NCBI RefSeq assembly: GCF_900105925.1
Contig: NZ_LT629791.1
Location: 2,391,278-2,455,277, forward strand
Direction: 5' to 3'
Length of the DNA stretch: 64,000 nucleotides
From: Jiangella alkaliphila
GTDB taxonomy: Bacteria; Actinomycetota; Actinomycetes; Jiangellales; Jiangellaceae
Shown here: positions 50,222-58,235 of the stretch, piece by piece
How the letters are laid out: every line of letters starts with the position of its first letter
Position numbering within the stretch: position 1 is the stretch's first letter
The notes under the pieces: model-generated
The model's database searches: none
The model's input: the letters and a program-made list of their open reading frames with translations, nothing else
What the model was told of the DNA's origin: nothing
Position numbers and translations under genes: made by a program

Positions 50222-51358
50222 CTAGTCCTCGGCCAGGACGTCGCGCAGCGCCTCCAGGTAGCGCATCCCGCGGACGGTGTCGGGCAGCAGCGCCGACCCC
50301 TCGGTCCACTCGTTCCACGCGTTGACGGTGACGATCGAGTGCGGCGGCCGGTGCCTGCGGAGGAAGTCGAGGGCGTCGCGCAGTCCTTGGGCGAACTGCT
50401 CGGGCTCGGGGTCCGAGGTCGGGATCCACGGGTACGCGCCCTCGACGAACGGCACGTCCTGGTCGGTGCGGGGGCTGGAGTCCCAGCCGACCGTGACGTT
50501 CGGGTAGAAGGGGAGGTCGAGGTAGCCGGTGATGCGCTCGAAGGACTCGAAGGCGAGCCGGCGGGTGTGGTCCCAGTCGGCGGCCGGGAAGCCGATGGCG
50601 TCGGCCGGCGCGTGGTGGATCCACACGTAGGCGGTCGCCGACCGGAAGCCCAGGGTGGGCAGCGCCGTCAGCGACTGCTCCCAGTCGGTCGACCCCGGCA
50701 GCTCGTTGACCGAGCTGACGATGCCATCCAGGTGGACGCCCTCGAACCCGCGCGACCGCACGTGCGCGTCGAACCACTCCAGCGCGTCCATCGTGGCGTC
50801 GACGCCGCCGAGCCCGGCGACCAGCGAGCCGATCTCGTAGACCGAGAACCACGGGCGGCCGTCGACGGTCAGGTAATTCGGCTCGGTGAAGTAGCGGTCG
50901 GTGATGTGGCGGGCCATCGCCTCGAACGCCGGCCGGTCGATGGCGCCGTCCTTGAGGACGGTGGCGGTCCCGTCGGCCGAGCGCGACGGGAAGATGTCGG
51001 TGAGCGCGTGGTTGGCCCACATGAGCGCGAACGTCATGCTCGAGCGCGACTCCGCCTTCAGGAACCCCTCGTCGAGCGCGCGCTGCAGGAACGGCCCGTC
51101 GTCGTACCAGTAGTAGTCGAACAGGAACCCGTCGACGCCGTGCGAGACGGCCAGGTCGATCTGCGTCTGGAACACCTGCGGGTCCGCCTCGTCGAAGTAG
51201 CCGAGGGCGGGCTCGCGCGGCTGACGGTGGCCGGGGAACCGCGGCGTGGCGGCCTTGAGCAGGTCCCACTCGGTCCAGCCGGTGCCGAAGTACGCGCTGG
51301 TGCGCTCGTCGACGTGCCAGTTGGGGAAGTAGTAGCAGAGGATCTGGGGTCGGTTCAT
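50222..51358 (-). CDS. GH99-like / WbsX-type glycoside hydrolase
   Basis: This 378-residue cytoplasmic protein (no signal) starts PQILCYYFPNWHVDERTSAYFGTGWTEWDLLKAATPRFPGHRQPREPALGYFDE, a hallmark of the WbsX/GH99-like domain. GVDGFLFDYYWYDDGPFLQRALDEGFLKA and IVTVNAWNEWTEGSALLPD with the typical NAWNEW..G..LLPD end are also present. GH99 enzymes cleave alpha-mannosides; WbsX-like proteins are less well defined. It is the last gene of the locus C importer operon, 44 bases after the ATPase, so it probably processes the imported sugar. Confidence 0.87.
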   Translation of the reverse strand: MNRPQILCYYFPNWHVDERTSAYFGTGWTEWDLLKAATPRFPGHRQPREPALGYFDEADPQVFQTQIDLAVSHGVDGFLFDYYWYDDGPFLQRALDEGFLKAESRSSMTFALMWANHALTDIFPSRSADGTATVLKDGAIDRPAFEAMARHITDRYFTEPNYLTVDGRPWFSVYEIGSLVAGLGGVDATMDALEWFDAHVRSRGFEGVHLDGIVSSVNELPGSTDWEQSLTALPTLGFRSATAYVWIHHAPADAIGFPAADWDHTRRLAFESFERITGYLDLPFYPNVTVGWDSSPRTDQDVPFVEGAYPWIPTSDPEPEQFAQGLRDALDFLRRHRPPHSIVTVNAWNEWTEGSALLPDTVRGMRYLEALRDVLAED

Positions 51359-51402
51359 GGCCTCGTCGTTCGGCTCGGGGACGGGGATCGGGTGCGGCGG
51401 CG

Positions 51403-52134
51403 TCACTCGCCGTAGACGTTGAGGCGGACGATCTCGTCCACCGTGGTGTCCTCCTTCGCGCGGATGCCGGCGACGCGGCCCAGGCGCAGGGCGAGGAAGC
51501 GGTCGGTGACGTCCCACACCTGCTCGAGGTTGTGGCTGATGACGATCACCGCCTTGCCCGCGTCGCGCAGCCGGGCGATCACGTCGATGACGCGGCGCGA
51601 CTCCTGCACGCCGAGGGCCGCGGTCGGCTCGTCGAGGATGACCAGCTGGGCGCCCTGCAGGAGGACGCGGCCGATGGCGACCGACTGCCGCTGGCCGCCG
51701 GACAGCATGCTCACCGGCACCTTCACGCTCGGGAGCCGGAAGGTGAACTCGTGCAGGATCCGTTCCGCCTCGGCGATCATCGCCCGGTGGTCGACGAACG
51801 GGCCGCGGCGCAGCTCGCGGCCGAGGAACAGGTTGGCCGCGACGCTGCGGGTGTCGACCAGCGAGAGGTCCTGGTACACGGTGGCGATGCCCGCGTCGAT
51901 CGCGTCCTTCGGCCCGGCCCACTGCTGGACCTCGCCGCCGACCACGATCTCGCCGCCGGGGTCCGGCGCGTAGACGCCGGCGAGCAGCTTGATCAGCGTG
52001 GACTTGCCCGCGCCGTTGTCGCCGACGATCGACAGCACCTCGCCGGCCGAGACCTCCAGGTCGACGCCGCGCACCGCCTGGACGTGGCCGAACGTCTTGC
52101 GCAGCTCGCGCGCCTGCAGCAGCGGGGCGCTCAT
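51403..52134 (-). CDS. Ribose-type sugar ABC transporter ATP-binding protein
   Basis: This 243-residue single ABC domain has Walker A GDNGAGKST (about 37-45), the signature LSGGQRQSVAIGR, Walker B LVILDEPTAALGV and the H-loop ISHN. DNGAGKSTLIKLLAG and EPTAALGVQES are typical of carbohydrate importers of the CUT2 class. CUT2 ATPases often have two fused ABC domains; this one has one and would work as a homodimer. Its start overlaps the permease stop by 4 bases. Confidence 0.93.
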   Translation of the reverse strand: MSAPLLQARELRKTFGHVQAVRGVDLEVSAGEVLSIVGDNGAGKSTLIKLLAGVYAPDPGGEIVVGGEVQQWAGPKDAIDAGIATVYQDLSLVDTRSVAANLFLGRELRRGPFVDHRAMIAEAERILHEFTFRLPSVKVPVSMLSGGQRQSVAIGRVLLQGAQLVILDEPTAALGVQESRRVIDVIARLRDAGKAVIVISHNLEQVWDVTDRFLALRLGRVAGIRAKEDTTVDEIVRLNVYGE

Positions 52135-53123
52135 CGGGTCATCCGCTTCGCCGCGATCGCGCCGAGCACGACCGCCAGCAGGAAGACCGCGCCGCGCACC
52201 GTCGCCTGCACGTAGGTGTCGACGGACAGCAGCGTGAGCCCGTTGTTGAGGACTCCGATCAGCAGCACGCCGGCGAGCGTGCGTTCGATCCGCCCGGCGC
52301 CGCCGCTCAACCCGACGCCGCCGAGCAGCACCGCCGTCAGCACGTCGAACTCGGTCGTCGCGCCGAAGAACGGCCCGCCCGACGCGGCGCGGCCCGCGGA
52401 GAGCGCGCCGCACAGCCCGGCCGCGCCGGCGGTGAGCAGGAAGACGCCGAAGTAGATCCGCTTGGCCGCGACGCCATTGCGGATCGCCGCGATGACGTTG
52501 CCGCCGACGGCGTACACGTGCCAGCCCGTCCGTGTGTACTGGAGCAGGACGAAGAGCACCGCGAACACGACCACGAGCAGGATCAGCGGGGTCGGGATGC
52601 CCAGCGGCCGCGAGTTCACGAACCGCTGCAGGCTGAGGTCGGTGATCGCGACCGCTTGGCCGTCGGTGAGGATCTGCGCGACGCCGCGGACCGTGAGCGC
52701 CACCGCGATCGTGACGATGATGCTGTTGATGCCGACCTGGATCACCAGTGCGCTGTTGAGCAGGCCGACCACGAGCGCGGCGCCGACCGCCAGCAGCACC
52801 GCGACCAGCGCGGGCAGCTGCAGGTCCTGGATCGCCATCGCCGTGATCACCGCGCTCAGCGCCAGGCACGCGCCGATGCTGAGGTCCAGCTGCCCGGCGA
52901 TCAGCGCGACCGTCATCGCCGCCGCCATGATCCCGTTCAGCGACACGGCGAGGCCGATGTTGAGCAGGTTCGCCTGCGTCCAGAAGTACGGCGACGCGAC
53001 CGAGAAGTACACGATCAGCGCCACCAGCGCGGCGTAGAGGCCGTAGTCGAGCGCGACGTCGGCGGGACGGCGCCGGACCCGCGGCTCCTCGAGCGTGACG
53101 ACCGGCTGCGTCGTCACGTTCAC
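52131..53123 (-). CDS. Ribose-type sugar ABC transporter permease
   Basis: This 330-residue protein of the RbsC/XylH family has about 8-10 helices. The signature region is NLLNIGLAVSLNGIMAAAMTVALIAGQLDLSIGACLALSAVI, with GQLDLSIG the CUT2 permease hallmark, and TRTGWHVYAVGGNVIAAIRNGVAAKRI the cytoplasmic loop before the last helices. GTG 53123 overlaps the binding-protein stop (GTGA); GTG 53117 is also possible. It forms the channel of the locus C importer. Confidence 0.93.
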   Translation of the reverse strand: MNVTTQPVVTLEEPRVRRRPADVALDYGLYAALVALIVYFSVASPYFWTQANLLNIGLAVSLNGIMAAAMTVALIAGQLDLSIGACLALSAVITAMAIQDLQLPALVAVLLAVGAALVVGLLNSALVIQVGINSIIVTIAVALTVRGVAQILTDGQAVAITDLSLQRFVNSRPLGIPTPLILLVVVFAVLFVLLQYTRTGWHVYAVGGNVIAAIRNGVAAKRIYFGVFLLTAGAAGLCGALSAGRAASGGPFFGATTEFDVLTAVLLGGVGLSGGAGRIERTLAGVLLIGVLNNGLTLLSVDTYVQATVRGAVFLLAVVLGAIAAKRMTR

Positions 53124-54202
53124 CGGTCGTCGTCCGGGTAGAACTCGTCGACGTTCTCGGCCGTCAGCACCCGGGTGACCGCGTACTCGTCGAAGCTCTC
53201 GCCCAGGTGCGTGGCGATGGCGGCCTCGACCCAGTTCCACCCCGCGGAGTAGGGCTGGAAGTCGATGGCGCCCAGCAGGACGCCCGCGTTGTCGGGGTCG
53301 CGCAGGGCGGTCCGGCCGGCCGAGTCGCCGCCGCTCGCGACCGCGAGGATGTCGCCGGTGCGGTCGGCGGACTTGGCCGCGTTGAGCGCGCCGACGACCG
53401 GGGCGTCGCCGTAGGACACGACGATGGTGGCGGCGTCGGGGTGCGCGGTCAGGAAGTCGGTGAAGGTGTCGGCGGCGTTGTTCGTCGGGTCGGTGCCGAC
53501 GGGCTCCAGCCGGACCTGGCGGTCCTCGGGGATGTCCCACGCGGCCGCGGCGTCGGCGAAGGACTGGCGCACGCGCGCGTCGCACGGCGGGCAGTTCGCC
53601 GCCGAGATCCCGGCGATGTACAGCTCCTTGCCGGCCCACTCGGTGGCCAGCTTCGCGTCGACGGCTTCTGCGAGTGTGGTGATGGCCAGCGAGCCGACCT
53701 CGGCGTCGGAGACGCCGAAGTCCGCCGCACCATCGACGGCGCCGTCGATCACGACGGCATCCGTTCCGTTCGCCGCGGCGGCGGCCACGACGGCGGCGTT
53801 CATGGCCCCGCCGCCGCTGCCGATCACCGCGGGCTGCTTCACCGACATCTGCTCGTACGCTGACATCGCGGTCTCGTACTTGAACGCGAGGTCGACCTCG
53901 TCGAGGGCGACGCCGTAGAACTCGGCGGCGTCGTGCATGCCGGTCGACCACTCGGCGAAGAACGGGTAGCTCAGGCCCGGGTTCGCGAAACCGAGCTGCA
54001 GATCGGGCAGGTCCTTCGGCACCGCGAACAGCGGGACGACCGCGCGCGTGCCGGTCGCCTCCGCGACCTCCTCGGCGGACCAGGTGCCGCCCTCGGACTC
54101 CGACTGCTGCGCCGCGGGCGCGTCGTCGCCGGCACAGCCGGCGCTCAGGAGCACGCTCGCCGCGACCACCGCGCCGAGCGCGACGTGGGATCTCATCGCC
54201 AT
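53120..54202 (-). CDS. Ribose-type sugar ABC transporter solute-binding lipoprotein
   Basis: This 360-residue protein has a lipoprotein signal (LGAVVAASVLLSAGCAGDD, lipobox SAGC at about 21-24) and a periplasmic-binding-protein type 1 fold. QLGFANPGLSYPFFAEWSTGMHDAAEFYGV opens it, VVIDGAVDGAADF follows, and ILAVASGGDSAGRTALRD is the second lobe. A CPPC motif (AANCPPCDARV, about 200) is unusual for the family and could form a disulfide. ATG 54202 has GGGAGGA 5 bases upstream. It is the first gene of the locus C operon under the GTGAACCATTTCAC operator. Confidence 0.92.
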   Translation of the reverse strand: MAMRSHVALGAVVAASVLLSAGCAGDDAPAAQQSESEGGTWSAEEVAEATGTRAVVPLFAVPKDLPDLQLGFANPGLSYPFFAEWSTGMHDAAEFYGVALDEVDLAFKYETAMSAYEQMSVKQPAVIGSGGGAMNAAVVAAAAANGTDAVVIDGAVDGAADFGVSDAEVGSLAITTLAEAVDAKLATEWAGKELYIAGISAANCPPCDARVRQSFADAAAAWDIPEDRQVRLEPVGTDPTNNAADTFTDFLTAHPDAATIVVSYGDAPVVGALNAAKSADRTGDILAVASGGDSAGRTALRDPDNAGVLLGAIDFQPYSAGWNWVEAAIATHLGESFDEYAVTRVLTAENVDEFYPDDDR

Positions 54203-54225
54203 GTGAGTCCTCCCTGACTCTCTGG

Positions 54226-54253
54226 CCGCTCGGTGAACCATTTCACCGAGCGG
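54226..54253. promoter_or_regulatory. LacI operator of the locus C importer
   Basis: Perfect 12-bp arms CCGCTCGGTGAA (54226-54237) and TTCACCGAGCGG (54242-54253) surround CCAT. The core GTGAACCATTTCAC (54233-54246) is repeated exactly at 58119-58132 in front of the secreted glycosidase. It lies at the predicted transcription start of the importer operon. Confidence 0.8.
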
Positions 54254-54255
54254 TT

Positions 54256-54283
54256 ACTCTAGCGTCGCCCCAGGAGTTGTCAA
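54256..54283 (-). promoter_or_regulatory. Importer promoter: -35 TTGACA, 16-bp spacer, -10 TAGAGT
   Basis: On the minus strand TTGACA (54283-54278) and TAGAGT (54261-54256) are separated by 16 bases. The start point is expected near 54249, inside the operator, giving direct repression by steric block. Confidence 0.7.
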
Positions 54284-54373
54284 GAGCGGAATCGCCTGGT
54301 CGGATGGCCGCACGTCGCCGTCCGAGCACTATGGTGTGGTGATCCGCAGACCCAGCGACGACCGAGGACCCAC

Positions 54374-55387
54374 GTGACCACTCGTCCCACCATCCGAGAC
54401 GTCGCGGAGGCCGCCGCCGTCTCGATCGGGACGGTGTCCAACTACCTCAACGACGTCAAGCCGATCGCCCCGGCCACCCGCGAGCGCATCGAGCAGGCCA
54501 TCGCCGACCTCGAGTTCGTGCCGAACCGGGCCGTCAAGGTGATGCGCGGCGCCCGCGCACCCGCCATCGGCTACGTCGTGTCCGACTCGCCGGACCCGTT
54601 CTTCGTCGAGGTCGGACGGGGCATCGAGGACGTCGCGCGCGAGCACGGGCTGGTCGTCGTCTCGTGCAACACCGAGGGCTCGCGCGAGTACGAGCGCAGC
54701 TACATCACCGCGCTCGCCGAGATGCGCGTCGCCGGCGCGATCGTCATGCCGTCGTTCGAGCGGCGCGACCTGCCGTTCCGGGCGCTGCGCGCCTCCGGGG
54801 CCGGGGTGGTCGTGCTGCGCGACTGGGACGACGACACGTGCTCGATCACCTTCGACGACGACGAGGGCGGCCGGCTCGCCGCCGCGCACCTGATCGAGCT
54901 CGGCCACCGCGACCTCGTCTTCCTCGGCGGCCCCGGCGGCGAGCACCAGATCGAGCACCGCTTCGCCGGCGCCAAGGCGGCGCTGCGCGACGCGGGGCTC
55001 GATCCGGAGTCGCTGCGGCGCATCGACGCGGCGAGCGCGACCGTCCGCGACCGCGTCGCGCTGGCCGACCAGGTCCTCGCCCTCGACCCGCGGCCGACGG
55101 CGGCCTTCTGTGCGAGCGACAGCCTGGCGCTGGCGATGATGAACGGGCTGCTGCGCCAGGGCGTCCAGGTGCCCGGCGACATCTCCATCGTCGGGTTCAA
55201 CGACGTCGTCGCCGCTCAGCTGGCGGTCGTGCCGCTCACCACGATCGCCGTGCCCCAGTACGCGCTGGGCGAGTCCGCCGCGCGGCTCCTGCTGGACGAG
55301 CTGCAGCCCGAGCACCGCCACGAGCAGATCGTGCTCGGGCCGCAGCTGGTCGTCAGGGAGTCGACAGGTACACCTCGACCTCGCTGA
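54374..55387 (+). CDS. LacI-family transcriptional repressor of locus C
   Basis: This 337-residue regulator has the helix-turn-helix PTIRDVAEAAAVSIGTVSNYLNDVKPIAPATRERI (about 5-39), the hinge VPNRAVKVMRG, and the sensor domain with IGYVVSDSPDPFFVEVGRGIEDVA, AFCASDSLALAMMNGL and GDISIVGFNDVVAAQLAVVPLTTI. GTG start with GAGGA upstream. It lies between the importer operon and the secreted glycosidase gene, which share one operator core. Its 3' end overlaps the convergent glycosidase gene by 35 bases. Confidence 0.93.
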   Translation: MTTRPTIRDVAEAAAVSIGTVSNYLNDVKPIAPATRERIEQAIADLEFVPNRAVKVMRGARAPAIGYVVSDSPDPFFVEVGRGIEDVAREHGLVVVSCNTEGSREYERSYITALAEMRVAGAIVMPSFERRDLPFRALRASGAGVVVLRDWDDDTCSITFDDDEGGRLAAAHLIELGHRDLVFLGGPGGEHQIEHRFAGAKAALRDAGLDPESLRRIDAASATVRDRVALADQVLALDPRPTAAFCASDSLALAMMNGLLRQGVQVPGDISIVGFNDVVAAQLAVVPLTTIAVPQYALGESAARLLLDELQPEHRHEQIVLGPQLVVRESTGTPRPR

Positions 55388-58096
55388 GGCGGGCCACCTT
55401 CTCGCCGGGCGGCGGACCGTCCTGCTGGACGTTGCCCTCCGTCGTCCAGACCCGTAGCCGCGACGCCGTGACGGTGCGAAGGTGTGCGTCAGGTGGTCGG
55501 TGGTGTTGCCGGTCACCGTCACGAGATCGACCCACCCCGCGCCGTCCCAGTACTGCAGCGTGTAGCCCTTCTGCTCGTAGTCCTTCTTCGTGTACACCTC
55601 GACGCGGTCGAACGTGCGGTCGCGCCCGAAGTCCAGCTCGAGCCACGCGGGGAAGACGACCGCCGCCCAGCCGGACCACGTCTCGGTGCTGTTGTTGCCG
55701 TCGTTCACGGCGGCCGGGGAGTAGTTCGTGCTCTCGACCGACGACGCCGTGGCGACAGCCGTCAGCGCGAGGTTCTCGCCCAGGTCGGCGACGGTGTCGA
55801 TGGTGTAGAAGCGGGTCCGCAGGCCGTCCTGGGAGGTGACCGACAGCAGCATGCCGTCCTCGATGCCGCCGCTGGTCACCTCGGTCGTCCCGTCCGCGAG
55901 CCACACCTTCGTCGACGCGCCGACCGTCGGCGTCAGGGCGGCGAGCAACGCGGCCCGGTCGGTGCCGTTCGTCACGCCGCCGATCGTCCGCTCGCGGTCG
56001 CCGACGAGGTAGGCGGTGGACCGGACGGTCGCGGCCGTGCCGACCTTCGCGTACGCCGTCACCGTCACGTCCGACCCGTTGACCAGCGCCACCCTCGACG
56101 GCCCGCTGAGCGTCAGCCGTAGATGGCGGGCCGTCCCGGAGACCCGCTCGGTCTGTTCCGCGCCGAACACCGGCGCACCGGTGTGGTCCTGCAGCGTGGT
56201 CCAGGTCTGCCCGTCGACGGAGCCCTCCAGCAGGTACTGGTGGCGCAGCAGGCCGGCCGGGAAGTCGAGCCCGACCCGGGCGAGCTCGTATGGCTCGCCG
56301 AGGTCGACCTGAAGGGCGCGCGGCCGCCGCTCGCCCAGCCGGGTGACGACCGCGCCGTCGGAGACCACCGTCAGGCCCGCTGACGCGGTCGCGCCGGCCG
56401 CGGGAAGGGCCGTCGGCTGGAGCTTGCGCACCAGCAGCAGCCAGTCCGCGCCGGTCGGCTTCTCCGGCACCGTCCACCGGCCGGCGACGGGCGTCAGCGA
56501 GTCGTCGATGAGCTGGTACTCGCCGGTGCGCGGGTCGTACCACTGCGCCTCGTACGCCGCGTCGGGCAGCACGAGCGCGCCCCGCGAGGAGGTGTCCGCG
56601 AGGAAGTACACGGTCACCACGTTGGCGGCGTCGTCGGCCCGCAGGGTCGGGTCGGTCAGCTCGGCGCTGTACTCCCCGTCCCAGACGGCCCAGCCGTCCG
56701 GCCGGTAGCTCATCGTCGACAGCGGGAGCGAGCGGTAGAAGTCGGCGAGGTGGGTCATCTGGTCCCCGCCGGGGAAGTCGATCGCGTCGAACCAGTTCCG
56801 GTGCCCGTAGCCGTAGTCGTCGGCGGTGTCCTGGTCGTCCCAGGCCGCGTTCCAGATGCCGTGCGCGCCATACCCGTAGCCGAACCCGCCGGCCTGGATC
56901 GAGCGGTAGGCCGACTGCCGGACGACGGTGTCGGTCGCGAACCCGTCGAGGATCTGCTCGTAGTTCGCCTCCGACTCGAAGAAGGGGGCGCCGTACTGCT
57001 CCGCGTAGTAGTCGTAGTCGCCGGTCGGGACGACCTTGCGGTGGCCGCCCTGGAGCATCTCGAAGTCGAACCAGCCCTCGCCCTCGTAGTACTGCGGCAG
57101 GCCGAAGGTCTGCTTCTCCGTCAGCGCCGTGGTGTGCGCCGTCTGCGGGTGGTCGTAGTCGTCGTACTGGTGGATCGTCCGCGCGACGTCGCGCCACCCG
57201 TCGATGCGCGCCTCGCGGGTGCCGACGTCGTAGCCGGCGCCCTCGCCGGCGGTCGTCCAGACCATGGGGTAGGCGCCGTAGCGCGCGACGACGTACTCGG
57301 CCAGCCGCTGCTCGCCCTCGACGAAGCCGTCGATGTTCGAGTGGAACCCGACGCCGAACGCGTTGACCAGGCCGGCGTCGGCGACGTAGGCCATCTTGCG
57401 GTCCAGCTGATCGCGGAAGTAGGCCGGGTCGATCTCCACGCCCTGCCGGCCGTCGCGCCAGTAGCTCGACTCCGGGCCGAAGACGACGCTCTGGTAGACG
57501 GTGAACCGCTGCTCGGCGCGCCGGTCGACCATGCTCCGGAACTGCGAGTCGACGCCGGGCTTGTTCGAGGTGTCCCAGGACTCCTTGCGGTCGAAGAACC
57601 AGTGGGTGTCGCCGAGCCAGAAGAACGGCGTGCCGTCGGCGTACGCGAGCTGGCGTCCGCCGTCGCCCGCGGTCAGGAAGCCGCGCTGGTAGATCTCCTG
57701 GTCGCCGGTGTAGGGGACGGCCTGGATCGTGCCGGTGCGCCGCAGGCCGCTGTTGTCAGGGTCGCTGCTGGCGATCTGGTACGTCCACGTGCCGACCGTG
57801 GGCGGTGCGAACCGCACCTTCCAGGTGTCGCCGCCGTCCCAGAAGCCCGGCCGTCTGATCACCTCGCCGCCGGGTCCCGCGAACGTCGCCATGACCTCGA
57901 CGTCGAGGAACGGGTTCGGGTAGGACTGCGTGCTCTGCAGCGCGAGCTCGGTCGTGATCCAACGCTCGGCGGTCTGGGCCGGTCCGGTGCGGTCGGGTGG
58001 CGCGGCGTCCGCCGGGGCGTACGCGAGCACGACCGCCGCGATCGCCAGGGCGGCGGACAGCAGCGCGGCGAGGGGCTTGCCTGGTCTGAGCATCAT
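55353..58096 (-). pseudogene. Secreted DUF5060/DUF4038 glycoside hydrolase with a C-terminal frameshift
   Basis: A Sec signal (LAALLSAALAIAAVVLAYAPADA) is followed by a DUF5060-type beta domain (about 40-130, WITTELALQSTQSYPNPFLDVEVMATF), an apiosidase-like DUF4038 barrel (about 150-490, FFWLGDTHWFFDRKESWDTS; FFESEANYE), a collagen-binding-like tail domain and discoidin-type modules. After VTVTGNTTDHLTHTFA the frame shifts near 55472. The expected end VTASRLRVWTTEGNV...KVARLSEVEVYLSTP continues in the next frame to a stop at 55353, consistent with loss of one C. Repaired length is about 914 residues. Unrepaired, translation would run about 1.1 kb further, antisense through lacI. The catalytic barrel is intact either way. 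Confidence 0.82.
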
Positions 58097-58118
58097 CGAT
58101 CTCCCTGGTCACGAGGAA

Positions 58119-58132
58119 GTGAACCATTTCAC
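58119..58132. promoter_or_regulatory. LacI operator of the secreted locus C glycosidase
   Basis: GTGAACCATTTCAC is identical to the core of the importer operator at 54233-54246. It lies between the -10 box and the start codon of the DUF4038 gene, 23 bases upstream of the ATG at 58096. Confidence 0.78.
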
Positions 58133-58145
58133 CAAGCTGTCCGGG

Positions 58146-58174
58146 AGATTAGACCGCGCCTCGGGGCCCGTCAA
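58146..58174 (-). promoter_or_regulatory. Glycosidase promoter: -35 TTGACG, 17-bp spacer, -10 TAATCT
   Basis: On the minus strand TTGACG (58174-58169) and TAATCT (58151-58146) are 17 bases apart. The start point is expected near 58139, just upstream of the operator core, the same arrangement as at the importer promoter. Confidence 0.65.
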
Positions 58175-58207
58175 TACCCGAACCGGGGGGCAGATCTCAG
58201 AGTTCTC

Positions 58208-58227
58208 TGATAAAGCCGCGTTTATCA
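58208..58227. promoter_or_regulatory. Dyad TGATAAA-N6-TTTATCA upstream of the CapA-M15 gene
   Basis: Perfect 7-bp arms TGATAAA (58208-58214) and TTTATCA (58221-58227) flank GCCGCG, 9 bases before the ATG at 58236. It is an AT-rich island in GC-rich DNA, so a protein-binding site or the -10 region of a leaderless promoter is likely. Confidence 0.45.
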
Positions 58228-58235
58228 TCGTGATC

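Noticed and set aside
54329-55352. C-terminal run-on of the DUF4038 protein antisense to lacI
   Set aside because: The homologous C-terminus is found in another frame ending at 55353; the run-on is only the result of the frameshift.
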